DNA of 64,000 nucleotides from Anastrepha obliqua (Eukaryota; Arthropoda; Insecta; Diptera; Tephritidae). The notes beneath the pieces are model-generated. The model had not been told where the DNA came from. It did no database searches and saw only the letters and a list, made by a program, of their open reading frames with translations. Position numbers and translations under genes: made by a program. Position 1 is the stretch's first letter. Every line of letters begins with the position of its first letter. Location of the stretch: the NCBI RefSeq assembly GCF_027943255.1, contig NC_072892.1, positions 123,025,792 to 123,089,791 on the forward strand, given 5' to 3'. This document shows, in pieces, positions 24,301-39,300 of this stretch.

Positions 24301-27300
24301 GGGAATATTTAATATATAATATATACTGTTATAGGGGTTTAAATTGTATCCACGCCAAATGTGAAGACATTAGTTGGAACTACGCTTGCCTATGCCTATA
24401 AGTTTTTCATCTTCGGTGACCTCTCGTAAAATAACCATATCAAAATTTTCGTGGAACATTTTAACCCTATAACTGCCTTCTTTAACAACTTGTAGTTATA
24501 GCTGTTTTGAGAACGGGTCAAAAAAAGCCCATTTAGTTAGCATATTAGAGGGTTAAAATTTACTACAAAATATTCCTTGATCAATTCAACTGCAGAAATT
24601 TTAGAACAGACATTTTTGGTTCAAGTAATATAGTTTTCTACATAGTCAGATTATTTTCGATAAATTAAAAGTTCTACCTTCTAGACTACTACAATCTTCC
24701 GGTAAGCAGATCTGGCAGACATTTTTGTTAAATTGCTGCGCTGTGTTATTAAATTATATTATATTTTTTACATCACACATACATATACATACCTCTTTCA
24801 TCAAGGCCAGCGTTCTGGTAGTGCGTGTACTGTCAACGGTTGGTACTAAAATTTCACTAAACCTCATTTCGGGATCGTGAATATACTCGGGTACCACCCA
24901 TTCCCAAGCAATCCAACATTCTTTTTCACGACTATAGAAATAGTCGTAGAGTGTAGGTTTGCTATTGGGCAGCTGACCACCGGTTGCTGGTTTTTGTTGT
25001 GAGTCCGTTACGGAAGGAAAGCCAGCAATACGCTTCATAAACTCGTCGTAGATTGGTTTGTCCCGCTCGATGAGTGTGGCTCCCAGTGAGCTGTAGGCGC
25101 ACTGCAAGGTGGGAATAAGGAGTGACGAAATGCGAATAAATGTAAATTAATATACGAGAATGGGCGACGCAGATTTGGAATTAAAATTTTTCTAATACTA
25201 GAATTAAACTAATGGGTTTGCAATTCTTTAGCGAGAATATCAAAATTGATAGTCCTCTGGGTTAGTTGATGGTACTTCAATGCCTGTTATAATTTTAGTA
25301 ATTTTAGACCGGCTCTAAAGTGGTCTAAATATGCAAGCATCTAATCTAATCATTATAAAATATGTGGACTAGTTGGTGAGAAAAATAGTGCCGTCGTGAA
25401 AATACCGATTTTCCACTCATGTTAAGAGAACGGCGGTCATCGTAGCCGTTAATAAAGTTATTAAGGATATAATACATTTTTTTTGCACAAATTTCAAAGC
25501 TTAGCGTTCTTGTTTTTACTGTAGTATGAACTACAAAGAAAATTAAGTTGTTTTGAGTGATGAAAATCTATATTTGGACCTCCAGCGCTTCATTGCTTAT
25601 CTCTTTGTACATTGCAGCTGTCTAGTTCACGAGTGTCAAATATGATTGACTAACGATCATTCGCAAAAATTATAAATCTTTTGCAGATGCCCCCGCTGTT
25701 CTCGAAATTGACGCTAAACCCCAAAAAACTTCACTTAAACTCCAAAAGGACTTGAAATTTTAACTCAATGACTAAAATATTGGGAATAAAATCCAATGAG
25801 ACAAAATCAGTTGAAGTAACTTTTACACTCAATCACTCAATAATCTTAATATTCACCTCGACCCCAAGCTGTCAAGGAAAACACATATTTTCAATAAACG
25901 TAATGCACTTGGAATCAAACTCCGAAATATATACTGGTTACTTAATCGAAATTCTCATGCTTCTCTCAAAAGCAAGCTCTCACTCTACACATCCGTATTA
26001 AAACCGACATGAACGAACTGAATACAGTTCTGGAGCACTGATGCCAATTCTAACACCGAAACACCGCAAACATTCCAATTGAAGACACTTAGAATGGTTA
26101 CAAAGCACCAATTTATATCACAAATTGAGTTTGAATCAGCCCTTGCGTGGATGTCAGGTAAAACCCCAGGTGCAGACAGAATCTCATATCCCATGCTACA
26201 AAAACTGCCTTCTATTTTAAAACTCAGAATAATAAGGTTATACAATAATATCTTGATGCAGGGAGTATATCCACAATGTTGGAAAAATGCTATTGTTCTA
26301 CCTATACCAAAATCGAATAGTATATCACCGGAAGTACTGGGTTACAGACCGATTTCACTGCTTTGTTGTCTAGGGAAACTCCTCGAGAAAATTGTTTCTA
26401 AACGTATATCTTGGTATGCGCTGAAACATAATTTAATAAATTCACAGCAAGTCGCAATTAAACAAGGACAAGATACCATGGACGCTTTGCTCGTCTTTGA
26501 TAATTATGTATCCTCCGCACTATCAAACAGAAGACATGTTTCAACCTTAAGCCTGGACTTCGAAAAAGCCTTTGACCGTGTTGGTATACACGTGGTTCTA
26601 CGTCAAATTGAAAAATGGAATATAGGTTACAACATATACAACTTTGTAAAAAGTTTTTTATCAAACCGCAAATTTAAAACTAAAGTAAATTCAACCTTTT
26701 CTAACATTTACGATCTGTACAACGGTATACCACAAAGTTCTCCGCTCTCAGTAATTTTGTTTGTCATAGCATTTAACGAAATAAGCAACATAATATCCAA
26801 TTATAAAAATGTCTCCCATATTTGTTACGCCGACGATGTTCTCATTTTCACTAAAGTAAATGATTTAAACGTTGTCAAGGAAGACTTCCTTGATGTACTT
26901 TCTGCCATTTCTAGCTGGTCTAATTGCTCTGGCGCTAACATAAACACAGGAAAATGCAAATTGCTTCACATCTGTCGTAAACACAAATGTGATGGCATAA
27001 AATTGGAATATAATAATGTTGGTATTGTAAATACAAATAGTCTTAAGTTTTTGGGTATTATCTTTGATAAAAGATTAACTGTTAAGGAACACTGTTTGTA
27101 TGTTAGAAATCAATTGGCTGCCAGGCTTAATGTTATTAAATACTTAAGCTCAGAAAACTGTTTAATTAACATCTCAACCTTAGTTAATGTAACGAAATCG
27201 TTTATATTGTCAAAGATAGATTATGGTCTTCCGGTATATGGTAATTGTTCTAAGAGCCATATAAAACTTAATTTATACTTGCGGAAGCTGGAGGAGAGAA

Positions 27301-30300
27301 TTGAGCTAAACACCAAGAAGCTGATACCAAAGTTGTTCCTGTCTAATAATAGGACACTTCACGAAACGGTGAGTGACACCATTAATCTAAAACGACCACT
27401 GCTACGAAAATCTGTAATGGCGTCTTGCATCGAATATGCTAAAGAACTAGGAATTGATGGCCCGTCACTCAGGCATAATGATAATCACCCACCGTGGTTT
27501 TTACGACAGTCGTCCTTTATTACAGATCTCAGTAAATATCCTAAGGAAAACACCTGCCCTAGAATTTACCAACAACTATTCCGCGTTTGCTTGGCACCTT
27601 TATCTCCAGCATGGAGCCTTATTTTCAATGTCGGATCAAAATCAGAAGATTACATATCATTCACGGTTGTAAAATCTTGTGGTGAAACCATGTCAACGGG
27701 ACACTTACTGCCATTTTCGTCTGTCTATACAGCAGAAGCCATCGCGATATTGAAAGCAATTTACTGTGCACTTAGCTCTTCATCAAAAACCATAATTTGC
27801 ACTGACAGTATGTCGACTACAGCATCCATTCTAAACATAAACAATAATAACCACATCATATCGTGTATCCGTGACAAGTTAATTGCAACCTATAACAAAA
27901 TTAAAATAATGTGGGTACCAGGGCATAAAGAAATCGCAGGAAATGAACTAGCAGATCTGCGTGCCAAGCTCGCCGGAAAAGAACCTTTAATCTCTTTTTA
28001 GTTCCTCGACAAGAGGGATTTGCATAATTTAATTTCTTCACAACAGCGTATAAAACAAATGATTGAATGGAAATCCATCCGACACCACTACACGCAAATT
28101 AATGGTGATAGAAATGCGCCCAAGTACCCATCATCATGCCGATGCAACGATATCAAAGCTTTCGTTCGACTACGCTTAGGGCATACCATAGCCACACACT
28201 CGTATAAGCTATCTGGTATCAGCCCCCCATCATGTCAGTATTGTCCTGCGTCAACACTCTCCATCACACACCTGCTCAACGAATGTCCACAGTTCACGTC
28301 AATCAGAAGCAACATATTCAACTGCGACAACGCCATTGATCTCTTAAAAACCACTACACCCGAAAAAATTGAGAAAATTGCCAAATATCTAACCCTAACG
28401 GATCTTCGTAAAGTAATTTAACTCCCTGTAGCTATAGCTCTAAGTAACGTATTGTTAGCAATTTAACTGCTATCTCAACTCAGTAATTTCCTATACTTTT
28501 TATATAATGTTTCATATTCACACATACTTTTTTCATACCGGTGAGCCGAAGGCCCTGGCAGCCAGTGCTCCTTTTTTGCTGTGCAATAACAATTGTATTG
28601 TTGTTTCTCATTTTTGTAAATAAAAAAATAAAAATATCACAAATGTCCAAATCCATCGTGATTTCAAATTTCCCACAATAGCTCAAGAATTAAAAAAAAA
28701 CTTGCCACATCACACAATATAAGACTTCAATCGCACCCAAAGTCTTTAAGTGTGGAAACAAATTTCAATTCCATCTCCTTTAACAGACTGAAGAGGAAGT
28801 CAACAACGGATTTATTATGCTAAGAAGCAAAAATCTAGCATGGGTGCTTTTTATGCGTGCCTGGTACAATGTCTTAGTCTTAAGTACTAGTAGGTATTGA
28901 ATAAATGGATTAAAAAACATTTACTTAGACTTGGTTAGAGTTGGATTCTTTAAATTATCTTCGATATTAGAGAGAAAAATCGCTAGAAATTTTTTTTTCC
29001 ATGACATAACCAGATTTTGGTTGATCTTTGCAAAATTGTTGAGGAAGGGACAGTTTGACTCAAAAAAATGTATAAAGATATCACGCTCTCAATACTAAGG
29101 ATCGTTTATAGGCACACTTTTATGTGAGTAACATATTTTGGCACTGAAAACAGCTCAAGTGAGCTTTGCTACAGTCTTTGGAAAAGATTTCTGGTAACTA
29201 AATTAAACGTCATACATTTATCAAAACACGATGCCCGTTGCAGAGTCAGTTATAACTTCGGCCATAAACGTCAAGTTTGGAATTAGGAAATATTTATGTA
29301 TTTACCTGCATGAGAGTTATCGCCATTGACAACTATGGTTTGGCAGCTGAGAATGGCAAACCGTGTTGACATTTCTATTTAGTAAGGCTTGGCAAGTCAA
29401 ACTGTGCGATTCGAGAAAAAAATAAATCTGTTCGCGAAGTTCACAGAGCACTAGCAGCATCATCGGTCCTTATTTTTTTTCGAAAGGAGGAAGAAGCTGC
29501 CGTTACGGTAAATGGCGTGCGCAATGGAGTCATGCATTTTTGTTTCCACAAATTAATCAACTAAACATCAACGACATTTGACGGTGAAAATTACCATATA
29601 TCCCGCTTAAGAATCGATTGGTTTCAATACTCAAGCCACCATTGACGTCATACGGCCAGATTTAATGGAAAAAGGATATCATATTCAAAAAATTAGCTAG
29701 CGGATTATTATTCATTAAGAAATATCATTCCTAAAATCTTTCTTTTTGTATTATCATTTAAAGTTCTCTATAAATTATGAACACCCCCAACCATTCGTCG
29801 TGTCCTGAAATGAGAGGGTTATAATGGCCGAGTAGCTAGAAAAAGCCATATATAAATGCACGTACTAGGAAGCTGCGGTTTAATTTTGCTAAGGAGCACA
29901 TAAATATGATGAAACTTGTTGAAATGTTGAAATAGTCACTTTCCTGGATGAGAGCAAATTTAACTTATTCGGTAGGGACAGGAAAGTCGTGGTTTAACCA
30001 GAGAATGTTAATGCAATTAACGGAAGCACAATGAGAAGCTGAAATCCCTTAAATCGAGTGAAAAACACGGCAGTGGTTATTTGATGGTTTGGGGGTGTAT
30101 TTCCTCCAAATGAACCGGCAATTTAGTTTTTATAAATAGAAACAATTGTGAATAAGGAAATATGTTGCTATATATTGAGTCAGAATTTGAAACAGTCAGC
30201 AGTAAAAATGGGCATTATGTCTAGTTTTAAACTGTATCAAGACAATAACCATAGGCATAAAACCCAATAGAGAATGGGTGCTCGATAATTGACCAAAAGT

Positions 30301-33300
30301 TCTTGCTACCCCACCCGACTTACACCAAATACCAGTTCCTTCTCCCATTGAACTAAAAACAGGGTTACAGGAAGAATGGGCGAAAATTGGGTTAGATTAC
30401 ATGCAAAAATTTATTAAAAACATGCCAAAACGTTTATCCGATGCTATTAGCAACATTGAATTTAGTACTAAAAATTAATTCTATTAAGTTTAGGCATTTC
30501 TGTACAATTATTTTGTTGAAAAACTGAACATTGATGTTTTATGAATTGTTGGCTATTTTGTGTTTTCTTGTCCTATTTTGTTTATAGCAATTCAATTTTT
30601 TAACAATGGCCAATATATTGAATTTACATAAATATGGCAAACTCCGATTTAAGAAAAATTATTATTTTTTTTATTTTATTTAAAAATAATTAAAATTTGG
30701 GACCAGATAATAACCGAATATTAAAGTTACCTATTGTTGGTTTAATTGACACTTTTATCCTTTGTAGGGTACGTGCTCGAGGTCTTCGGTTTCAAAAGTT
30801 TCGAGCTTGGGTACTATCGAATGTTAATCTCGCATCAACGACGGAAATTAGGGAAAATGTAATATTAGTATTTAAGGGATTGCTCATCGCAAAGTAAATT
30901 TTTTACTCCGATCTTAGTTTAATTTTTCTCCATTGGTTCTTATGAACGAAGGCAGAGAGACCCAAAGTAAAATTTGTCTTCTGATCTTTATAACATTTTT
31001 TTTACGAGGTACCCACTTTGACCTTATGGTCTTTTGTGCCTTTCACACTTTCCGACACTGGTTATCTAATCATTTTAAGGGATACATTTACATCTTATCT
31101 TATGAGATACTGCAAAGCAATTCAGATATTCTCTAGCACCTAAATAAACTTCAAAGTCTATTCAATAAAGGGCAAATTTCGAAAGCATGACAATGTTTTA
31201 TAGAATAACTTCCAATCTCACCTGAATAAATCCACATTCAATCGCGTCCTGGTCGTAAACGATAGCCTCCGGTGCTTCTGTTGTTATGTCAACCACGTTG
31301 CTGTATACAGGCAGCAGAGCATCGTACATGCAGCAAAATTGCACAACCATATTCAACTCCGTTTGGGGGATGACCATTTTCAAGGGATTACCCTGAGAGG
31401 TGCCATCCACACCCTCCAAGATAAAACCGATCGATTGCACAATTATTTTCTCGTAAAATTCCTGCAAAGCCAAGTGAAAAAAGAAAAACGTAAAACATAA
31501 GAACAAAATGGATGATGTCGAACTAGGCAAATAGTAATGGAGTAGCCGCCTTACATTTAATATCTCGTGTTCGCCTTCGGGGCGCGTCAATATCCAACGT
31601 TGCCAGTACGGAGCGTAACGCAGATTTTTTGGATCCACATAAACCATGCCGGCGCGGGAGACAGTAGCTGGTGATGCGTACCACAAGTTGCCGACCTACA
31701 AAATATTGCAGCAGTGAATATAACTGTGCACATTAGGGTGGAGCGATTTTTTTGTTATCGATTTTGGCAGACTTGCAGAAAGTTGACTTTCTATTCCAGA
31801 AATAAGAGTGTAAAATATTATTTGCATTTTCGTACGTTAAGAGGTGCCACCTATTAATTTTTGCAAGTATTTAATTCAATATTTTCATTTTCACCTCGTA
31901 AATGGGCATACATTTATACGTATTCACTTTTGGTTTTTGTTTAAATTGATTCCAAAAGATTTTCAATACCTATTAAGGTAACTTATAACTTATATTTAGC
32001 CATTAGCTATGGTGAAAAACAAAATTGTGAGAGTAACTTTGGCTGTCAAGCCATACAAGATTTGACAGAGAAAGAGGCTAACGAAATGCAAGTTTGATAG
32101 ACTTAGCAGGTTTGCTCTTTAACATATTTAACAAAGGTGAAAAATATTATTATGAGGGAAACTTCGGCTGCCACGTTACTTGGGGATTCGGCAGCCAAAT
32201 TCTGTATGATCATTTCACACTTAAGTCCAATCAGTCGTTGTTCAGATTACAACTAAGTAAAATGGGGGCTTGCTGCAGTGATTTTTTTTCGTATATTATC
32301 AACACAATTACAGTTTCTTCATAAACAAACCCAAGAATGCCAGAAACAAGATTATGCGCATCAGAGAGTGCCTGACGTCACATAGGCTCAGTTGTGCAGT
32401 GTTACCAACCCTTTCCTCTTCGCAATTAATTTAGTGCTTTTTTATATCCAAAATGCGAACATTTTTGAGTTTGGTGTTTGTTTCTTTTTTTAATTTAAAG
32501 TTACCAAAACCGTAATTTAAAGAAAAAAATGAATATTTAAAAAAAAAAGGCTAAAAAAGGCCACTCTCGCTTTTAAAGCTTGCTGAGAAGACTTCAGTGC
32601 TATTGAAAATTTGTTGATTTTTATAAAAACTGATGTTTTGAAACTGCAAATTTTGATGTTTGCTCCTTTTGACGTTATACAAGAATATTGCATCTATTTC
32701 TCTCTCAACTTTTCTTTTAATTTTTGTGAATGTACTGAATTCGAGTTAAAGCCTTATAGTATAAGTTTATTCATATTAAAAAAAAAATACCAAGAAAATT
32801 GCTGATTATACTGAAAAAACTATAAAGACTTTTCTGAAAAAAGAGTATTTTATCTTGTATCATAACCTCAAATATATTTTATAGAAAAATATAGTTTTGA
32901 GAAATTCTCTTCACATAAGTTTTAAATACAAGAATGAATATTTCAAACTCTTTTTTTTCATACAGTCTATTGCACATAACCATAACACATTTATTTAAAA
33001 CAAAAACGCACACAGTAAACACAATTTGTCACGCATATAAACCTCTTTAAGTAGTTCAATAAAAATTTGGTATTTTCGTTTCTTTAAATGAGCATTATAC
33101 TGCTTTTTTATATCCAAAACTCTCTCTCCGAGAGAGAAAGTGTCCTGCTCGAAGGAGAAGAAGAAGAACAAACTTGGAAAAATAAATGCAAATAAAGCGA
33201 AGCATTAGCCACACACAAATATAAAGAAGTAGACACAAACTCTAATATAGAAAGTGTTAATAAAATAAAAATTTATATGCGAGTACTCATTTCGCCTTTT

Positions 33301-36300
33301 AAACCACTCCTGCACCAAATTGAACGATTTTGTTTCCTCTTTAATGCACAAATAAATGCTATACATGGCCATTATTTTTTCCCGCGTTGCATGTTCACTC
33401 AGCAACGATCAGGTTAAACTAAAATCGTCCACAAATCCACACGAGAGGGCCACATAAATTTTGAATGAATTACTTAGATTTGTTTCCCGTCTGCGGCCTG
33501 CTTAACACACGCACAAATAATACACGATTAATCACCAACACCAACAATAATCGCAATTGAAGAGAATGTGACCAGATGATCAAACAAAGTAAAGCTAAAT
33601 AGAACTGAGTAAATTATTGACTTAATTTTTAAAAACATTTATATGTTGACATACGAATAAACATCACATTTTAATTAGAAGAGGCTAGAAAAATGCCAGG
33701 AAGAGAGAACTAAAACTCCGAGGTTAGAGAACAAAAAGAAAATGTTTAATCAAGTTACGAAAATGGTAATCTGGTCACACTGATCCCCAGTGCAATTAGT
33801 TGATATTGTCAAATTTGATAATTTGGCGAGCAAAGTTACGGTACCGTGATCGGCGTCACCTTATTATTCTCTCCATCGTGAACAAACGGCTGTGATGATC
33901 CGTGAGACGTCAGCCAATCAACTGATTCTTTCAAATTTGCTGAGAGCCGGTTAGCGGTCTGATATTGAGTACACCTCATGGTGAATAGATTTTTAAAGGA
34001 GTGGCCAATATTAGACCATTAGCCGGCTCTCAGCGAATGTGACAGAATCATTTGATGGGCTAACGCAGTAGGGGTAATGAATCGGTTGCTTTATGAAAAA
34101 ACTAAGAATGTGTTAGTGATACGCGAAAAATAATTAGCGCAATGTCACTTCGTTGCCGTTTGAACAACGACTGTTTGGGAAGTGTGTAAATGCGTGAGAA
34201 ATGATACTGCAGAATTCGACTGACGAATCACCGCCGTGACGTGGCAGCAGCAGTTCCCCTACCAATTTTGTTTTTCACCAGAGTTTTGGCCAAACCTAGT
34301 AGTCTATCATCCTTGAAATAGTTTGATGCATTTGGTGGCATTAAAAGATTTTCAGTGACGAGCCGGCATTGTGGGTGAAAAGTTGTGTCGGTTTTTATTA
34401 TTGATTACCTAAAATATTATTATTAAAATTATTATTATTTTATTTTACCGCTGCCAAATCTTTGTTATATGATAATTAAATACCTTCATGGCAGTATAAA
34501 ATTGCATTGTTTTTTCCAAATTTGAAATTAATAAAAATAATTAAAATATTATTTTGAGAAGTGATTTTTATTATCTCCTAAAAAGGCAATTTCTCACTGC
34601 TGTCCTATACAAAAAAAAAGATGCTTAACAAGTATTCACATACGAGTGGGGCTTAATAAGTACCCGTTAAGAAATGAAGACACCATTTTTTTCAAAAAAT
34701 TTTTTTTTTCCAACATAGTCCCCTTTTAGAAAGATACACTTCTACCAAAGCTCCGATCATTTTTTAAACCCTCCAAAAAATAGGATTTGTCGAACTCTCC
34801 AAAATACGACTCTATCTCGGCGATGACTTTCTCGTTTGAACTAAATTTTTTTTCCGTGAGCCATTTCTTCAAGTTTGGGAGCAAGAAATAATCATAGGGA
34901 GCCGATCGGGTGAATACGGGGTGCGGCAGCAATTCATAACTCAATTCATGAAATTTGGCGCCCAACTCCAGATGAATATGGTGAAACAGCACCTTCTTCT
35001 TTGCCAAATGCGGCCGTGTCTCCTTCAATTTTTTGTAAAAGCGGTCCAATAACTCACTGTAGTATTGTCTAGTGATCGTTCTTCCCTTTTTTAAAAAATC
35101 CATGATCCCGCCCGGATCCCAAAAAATTATCGCCATGACCTGCATCTGCTTGTTGTCTACTGTGGGGTCGACAATTTTTTCATCGCCAACTAATCACGTG
35201 AACTATTAATTGCCATCCCAGTTGACACACCTATGGCCTCTGTTACTTCGCCCATTTTCGTTCGCCGATCAGCGAGAATCATGTCGTGGACTTTTTGAAT
35301 GATTTGCACGGTAACCACGTCTGCCGGGCTCTCATCAAAAACGGATGTTCACCCAGGTTTGAATTCGTTGAACCACTATCTAACTGTGGTCATGGAGAGG
35401 GAAGCGTCTCCGTAGACAGCATCCAACTTTGTTTTTATCTTCTCGCATTTTTTCCCAACAAAAAACGTAAAGCGAATTACCCAACGATACTGCTCTTCTT
35501 CCATCTTAGCGAAAATCACGAAACACGTCTTACTCAAATAGCTGCCAAATCCAAACTAACCTAATAATCAGACTGAAGTTTGTTTTGCTGTCATTTGATA
35601 GATGGCAGCACACGGTGCTAATACCAACTTCCCTCGGGAACGCCCTCTGTCATCAAATACGGGTGCTTATTGAACCGCCCTCGTCCTATCACTCTGCCTT
35701 AATGTACATACATACATACATATATAGGCATGTGTTTGTTTATGAGGAGGCACTTACAAAGCCATTTATCAAAGAGGCCACACAGTTATCTTTTTGTGTT
35801 GCTTTTTTATGCATGTGTGCAATGTGTGTGTGTGTGTGCTGTATGACGACGTACACCTACAGCCAATGTTGACAAATACCAAATGCATCTGCTACCTGTC
35901 TTTGACTGCCACTACACGCCTCCACACCGCACTGCACCAAACAAAACAGCGTGTCCTTGTAAGCAGCTGCCCGAATTGGTATTGCGTGTCTTTGTGCACT
36001 GATACTTACCTCAAATAGCAGCGCGCAGTAGCTTTCCAATCTGATGCGCTCGCCATTCGCTAATGTCAACAGCTTATTATCATCCATAACCGAGTTCATG
36101 TTCTCAATCCACAGAGCGTCCACATCCCCGTCAAAGCAGACATAACGTCGTTCCTGCCGATTAGAGGAAGTGAGTAGCAATATAAATAGAAGAAACAGAG
36201 GGATTGCCGCAGCGGATGCATGCATTAGGCTGATTGTATTAGTTTGTCACTTGTCACGTAGCATGCAGCCGATGTCGCATGTAGCTCATGGGTATTACAC

Positions 36301-39300
36301 CACCAATTGTGGCGCAATTGAAAAGCAGCGACCTCGTGCAAGCGGAAATGATACGGAGCGAAATATATAGTAGGTGTCGAACGGAAGCTTGGCGCTTGTT
36401 GTCCGGATGCACAGAAGCGGATGCGTTGCGCCGCCTAGCTAGCGCCCGTTGTGACTGACATTGCAATCACATTTGACATTTTTTGTGCCTGCTTGCCTGC
36501 ACAGGCGGGCGGGTGTTAATCTATTGTTCTGTGATATAAAAGCAGCGATGTGGCGCTGCGGGATTTATTAGCGCGTCTTGCAAGTGCGATTTCCACTTGG
36601 CTGAGGATGCGGCAAAGCAAGCAAAGCCACTGCCACTGCCCCTGCCACAGCTCCTGGTGCTGCGCTTGAGCATGTAACTGCAATGACACACTGATAAGTG
36701 CATCTCAGCATCGATTGTGTCACATTGACAACTCGACGCTAACCCCAGCCACATGTCAGCTTTGACAGCGCAGCAAATCTGTTCCAGCGCAATGGCGGAG
36801 TGCGAGGGCATAGAAATCTCTTGAATACGAGTATGAGCAACATCGAAATGCTCTTGACTACGACGCGTCGGGGATTTGAGTTCATTTTCCTATTTGTTCA
36901 ATTTTTTCCGACTTTTGCTTCGCCGCACAAACAAGAGCGAAGCAGCGAAAGGCCTTTTCTTGAAGCCCTTGTAAATAGAATGCGGCAAGCTCGTATTCAG
37001 CAGGTAAGGCCACAAAATGCCGTAACACAAAAGTGCCATGATGCAGTTGACATTGACATAAATTCTTTTTTGCATTTGAGACTTTCGTGGTGAAAAATGT
37101 GCGCAGAGGTGAGCGCGGTCACCGTTCAAGAAATTCGCACGACACACCAAACTGATTAGCTGTCACAAGCGTAACGTTATTGTATTAATACTGGTGTAGG
37201 TATGCGATTTTTAAACTTATATTTTAAAGAAATTAACTGTTTTTCTCTTTTGTTTCGCCTTAAAATGCACAATCAAAAATGCATGTCAATCAATTTGAAG
37301 TCGAAATGTGCCAATCAAATTTGCACCTTCATCCACCATTGATGCATACCAAAATTGTCAGTTAAAATTTAAATGCTGCGCCAACAACAACACCAAATAC
37401 TGACGGTCATTGCGAATGCTAGCTGATTGGTAATCAGCACCAGGAACTGCCTGTGGTATGCTCTCACGGCAGTTGGCGTTGCATAGGCATACAGTGTTTT
37501 CAGTAGTGGGTCAGAATGGAAAATATGTCGAATGCTGCTGCAAAGCTTCAATTGCGCAACAGCCCAGGCACTAATGGATATTATTTGAATTTGACTACTT
37601 TAAGATCTCTTTGCAAAATCAGTTCATGTCTTATATGTAAATACAGGGTGATTAGATTTTTTCAGGACATGCATATATGTAGTTACAACTTAACTCAAGA
37701 AATAAAGATGCAGTCAGCTATCGTCGCTAAATGTGCAAACCACACCGATTTAGATATTTCTAATTTTCCTAGGTACGCCTGTTCATTTGTTCATAAGGCT
37801 CACCGTGAATCGGAAGCATCAGGCGATGAAGCAGAATCTGTGGCAAAGCGTTTTTCTACTGTTTGGTTTGCAGATTTTATTCGAGAAGTGCAACCAATTA
37901 CTGACGAGGATCCTTCAAAATCAATGAGGGCTCTTGCGAGGGTGTCTCTGAAGATCTCCGGCATGAATCCTACGTTATGCGTAGCAGATAGTTTATGTCG
38001 TAACAAAGACGAGAACAATAGCGGTTGGTTGCCCACTACAAAACACACTCAGGCTCATAGCCCATTGGTAAGGGCGCGTGAGGAACCCGCCCTCTTTTAA
38101 AACCAATGTGAACCTTTCAGAAACTTTAGAAGGTCACAGATCTCAACCGAGCTGAAATATTCCAACTTATTCAAAAATTGTCGACCTAAACGGGTAAGTC
38201 TGTGAGTGGATAGAGCAGAACAGTGGCACAGTTGCGGGAAAATCGTCTCTCCTTCCTCATCTAGAGAGCTTCTACAGAAGTCATGTTTTTGCCCGCTCAC
38301 CCTCTGGGCGTGTCTGTATATTAAACAGCGTCCCATCATAACGAAAATCAGTGTGCTAAAACTATGTTTATCTGGCTTAGCAGAGATTAAGTGCGTTTAG
38401 CATTGAGAGCCGGCCACAATTGTCCGGTGATTCTGCAAGGGGCTCATTACGACAAATAAAAATACTTATAAGTAAGGGTATGGCTAAGGCATCGGCTGTG
38501 TACTCGTCAGTCAGCTAGGGATCAAGTCTCGCTAGTTCATTTCGTCGAATTCCCAATCGCCAGGAACTTGTGTGACTTTTGGGAAAAATTACTCAGACAT
38601 CTTTGTCTTTGTCTAGAATTTAAAAATTTAGTTGTCCAAATTTTTAAGGAGTCAGCCTTAAGTACAAGGTTGGCCATATTAAACTGACCCATTGAGTAAC
38701 CCTATAACTTTTTACTGTAATTTGAAATCTAAGGTTTACGTCAACAAGCCAAAGACACTAGGCGCACTTAAGGCCAATATCCGACGAGAAATAGCCGCCA
38801 TATCGGCCGAGACGCTGGCCAAAACTATGGAAAACGCCGAAAAACGGGCACATTACGCTATACGAGCTAAGGGCGACCACTTGCGCGATATCATATTTAA
38901 AAAGTGATGTAAACGAATCTCCTTGAACTAAATTAAATGTTTTTCACAATGAAACACAAAAAAATGTTTCTTTTTCCATATTTTTTTTAATAATCACATG
39001 GGTCAGTTTAAGATGGCCAACCCTGTACATATCCAAATACGTGCTAAGGGCGACCACTTGCGCGATATCATATTCAAAAAGTGATGTAAACGAATCTCCT
39101 TGAACTAAATTAAATGTTTTTCACAATGAAACACAAAAAAATGTTTCTTTTTCCATATTTTTTTAATAATCACATGGGTCAGTTTAATATGGCCAACCCT
39201 GTACATACATCGGATATGTACACACATTCTGTCGTACCGGGAATTGTTCAATAAAACGCAAAATAATTGCTTAATCGTCAAAATTTATTTTGTCGGCTTC

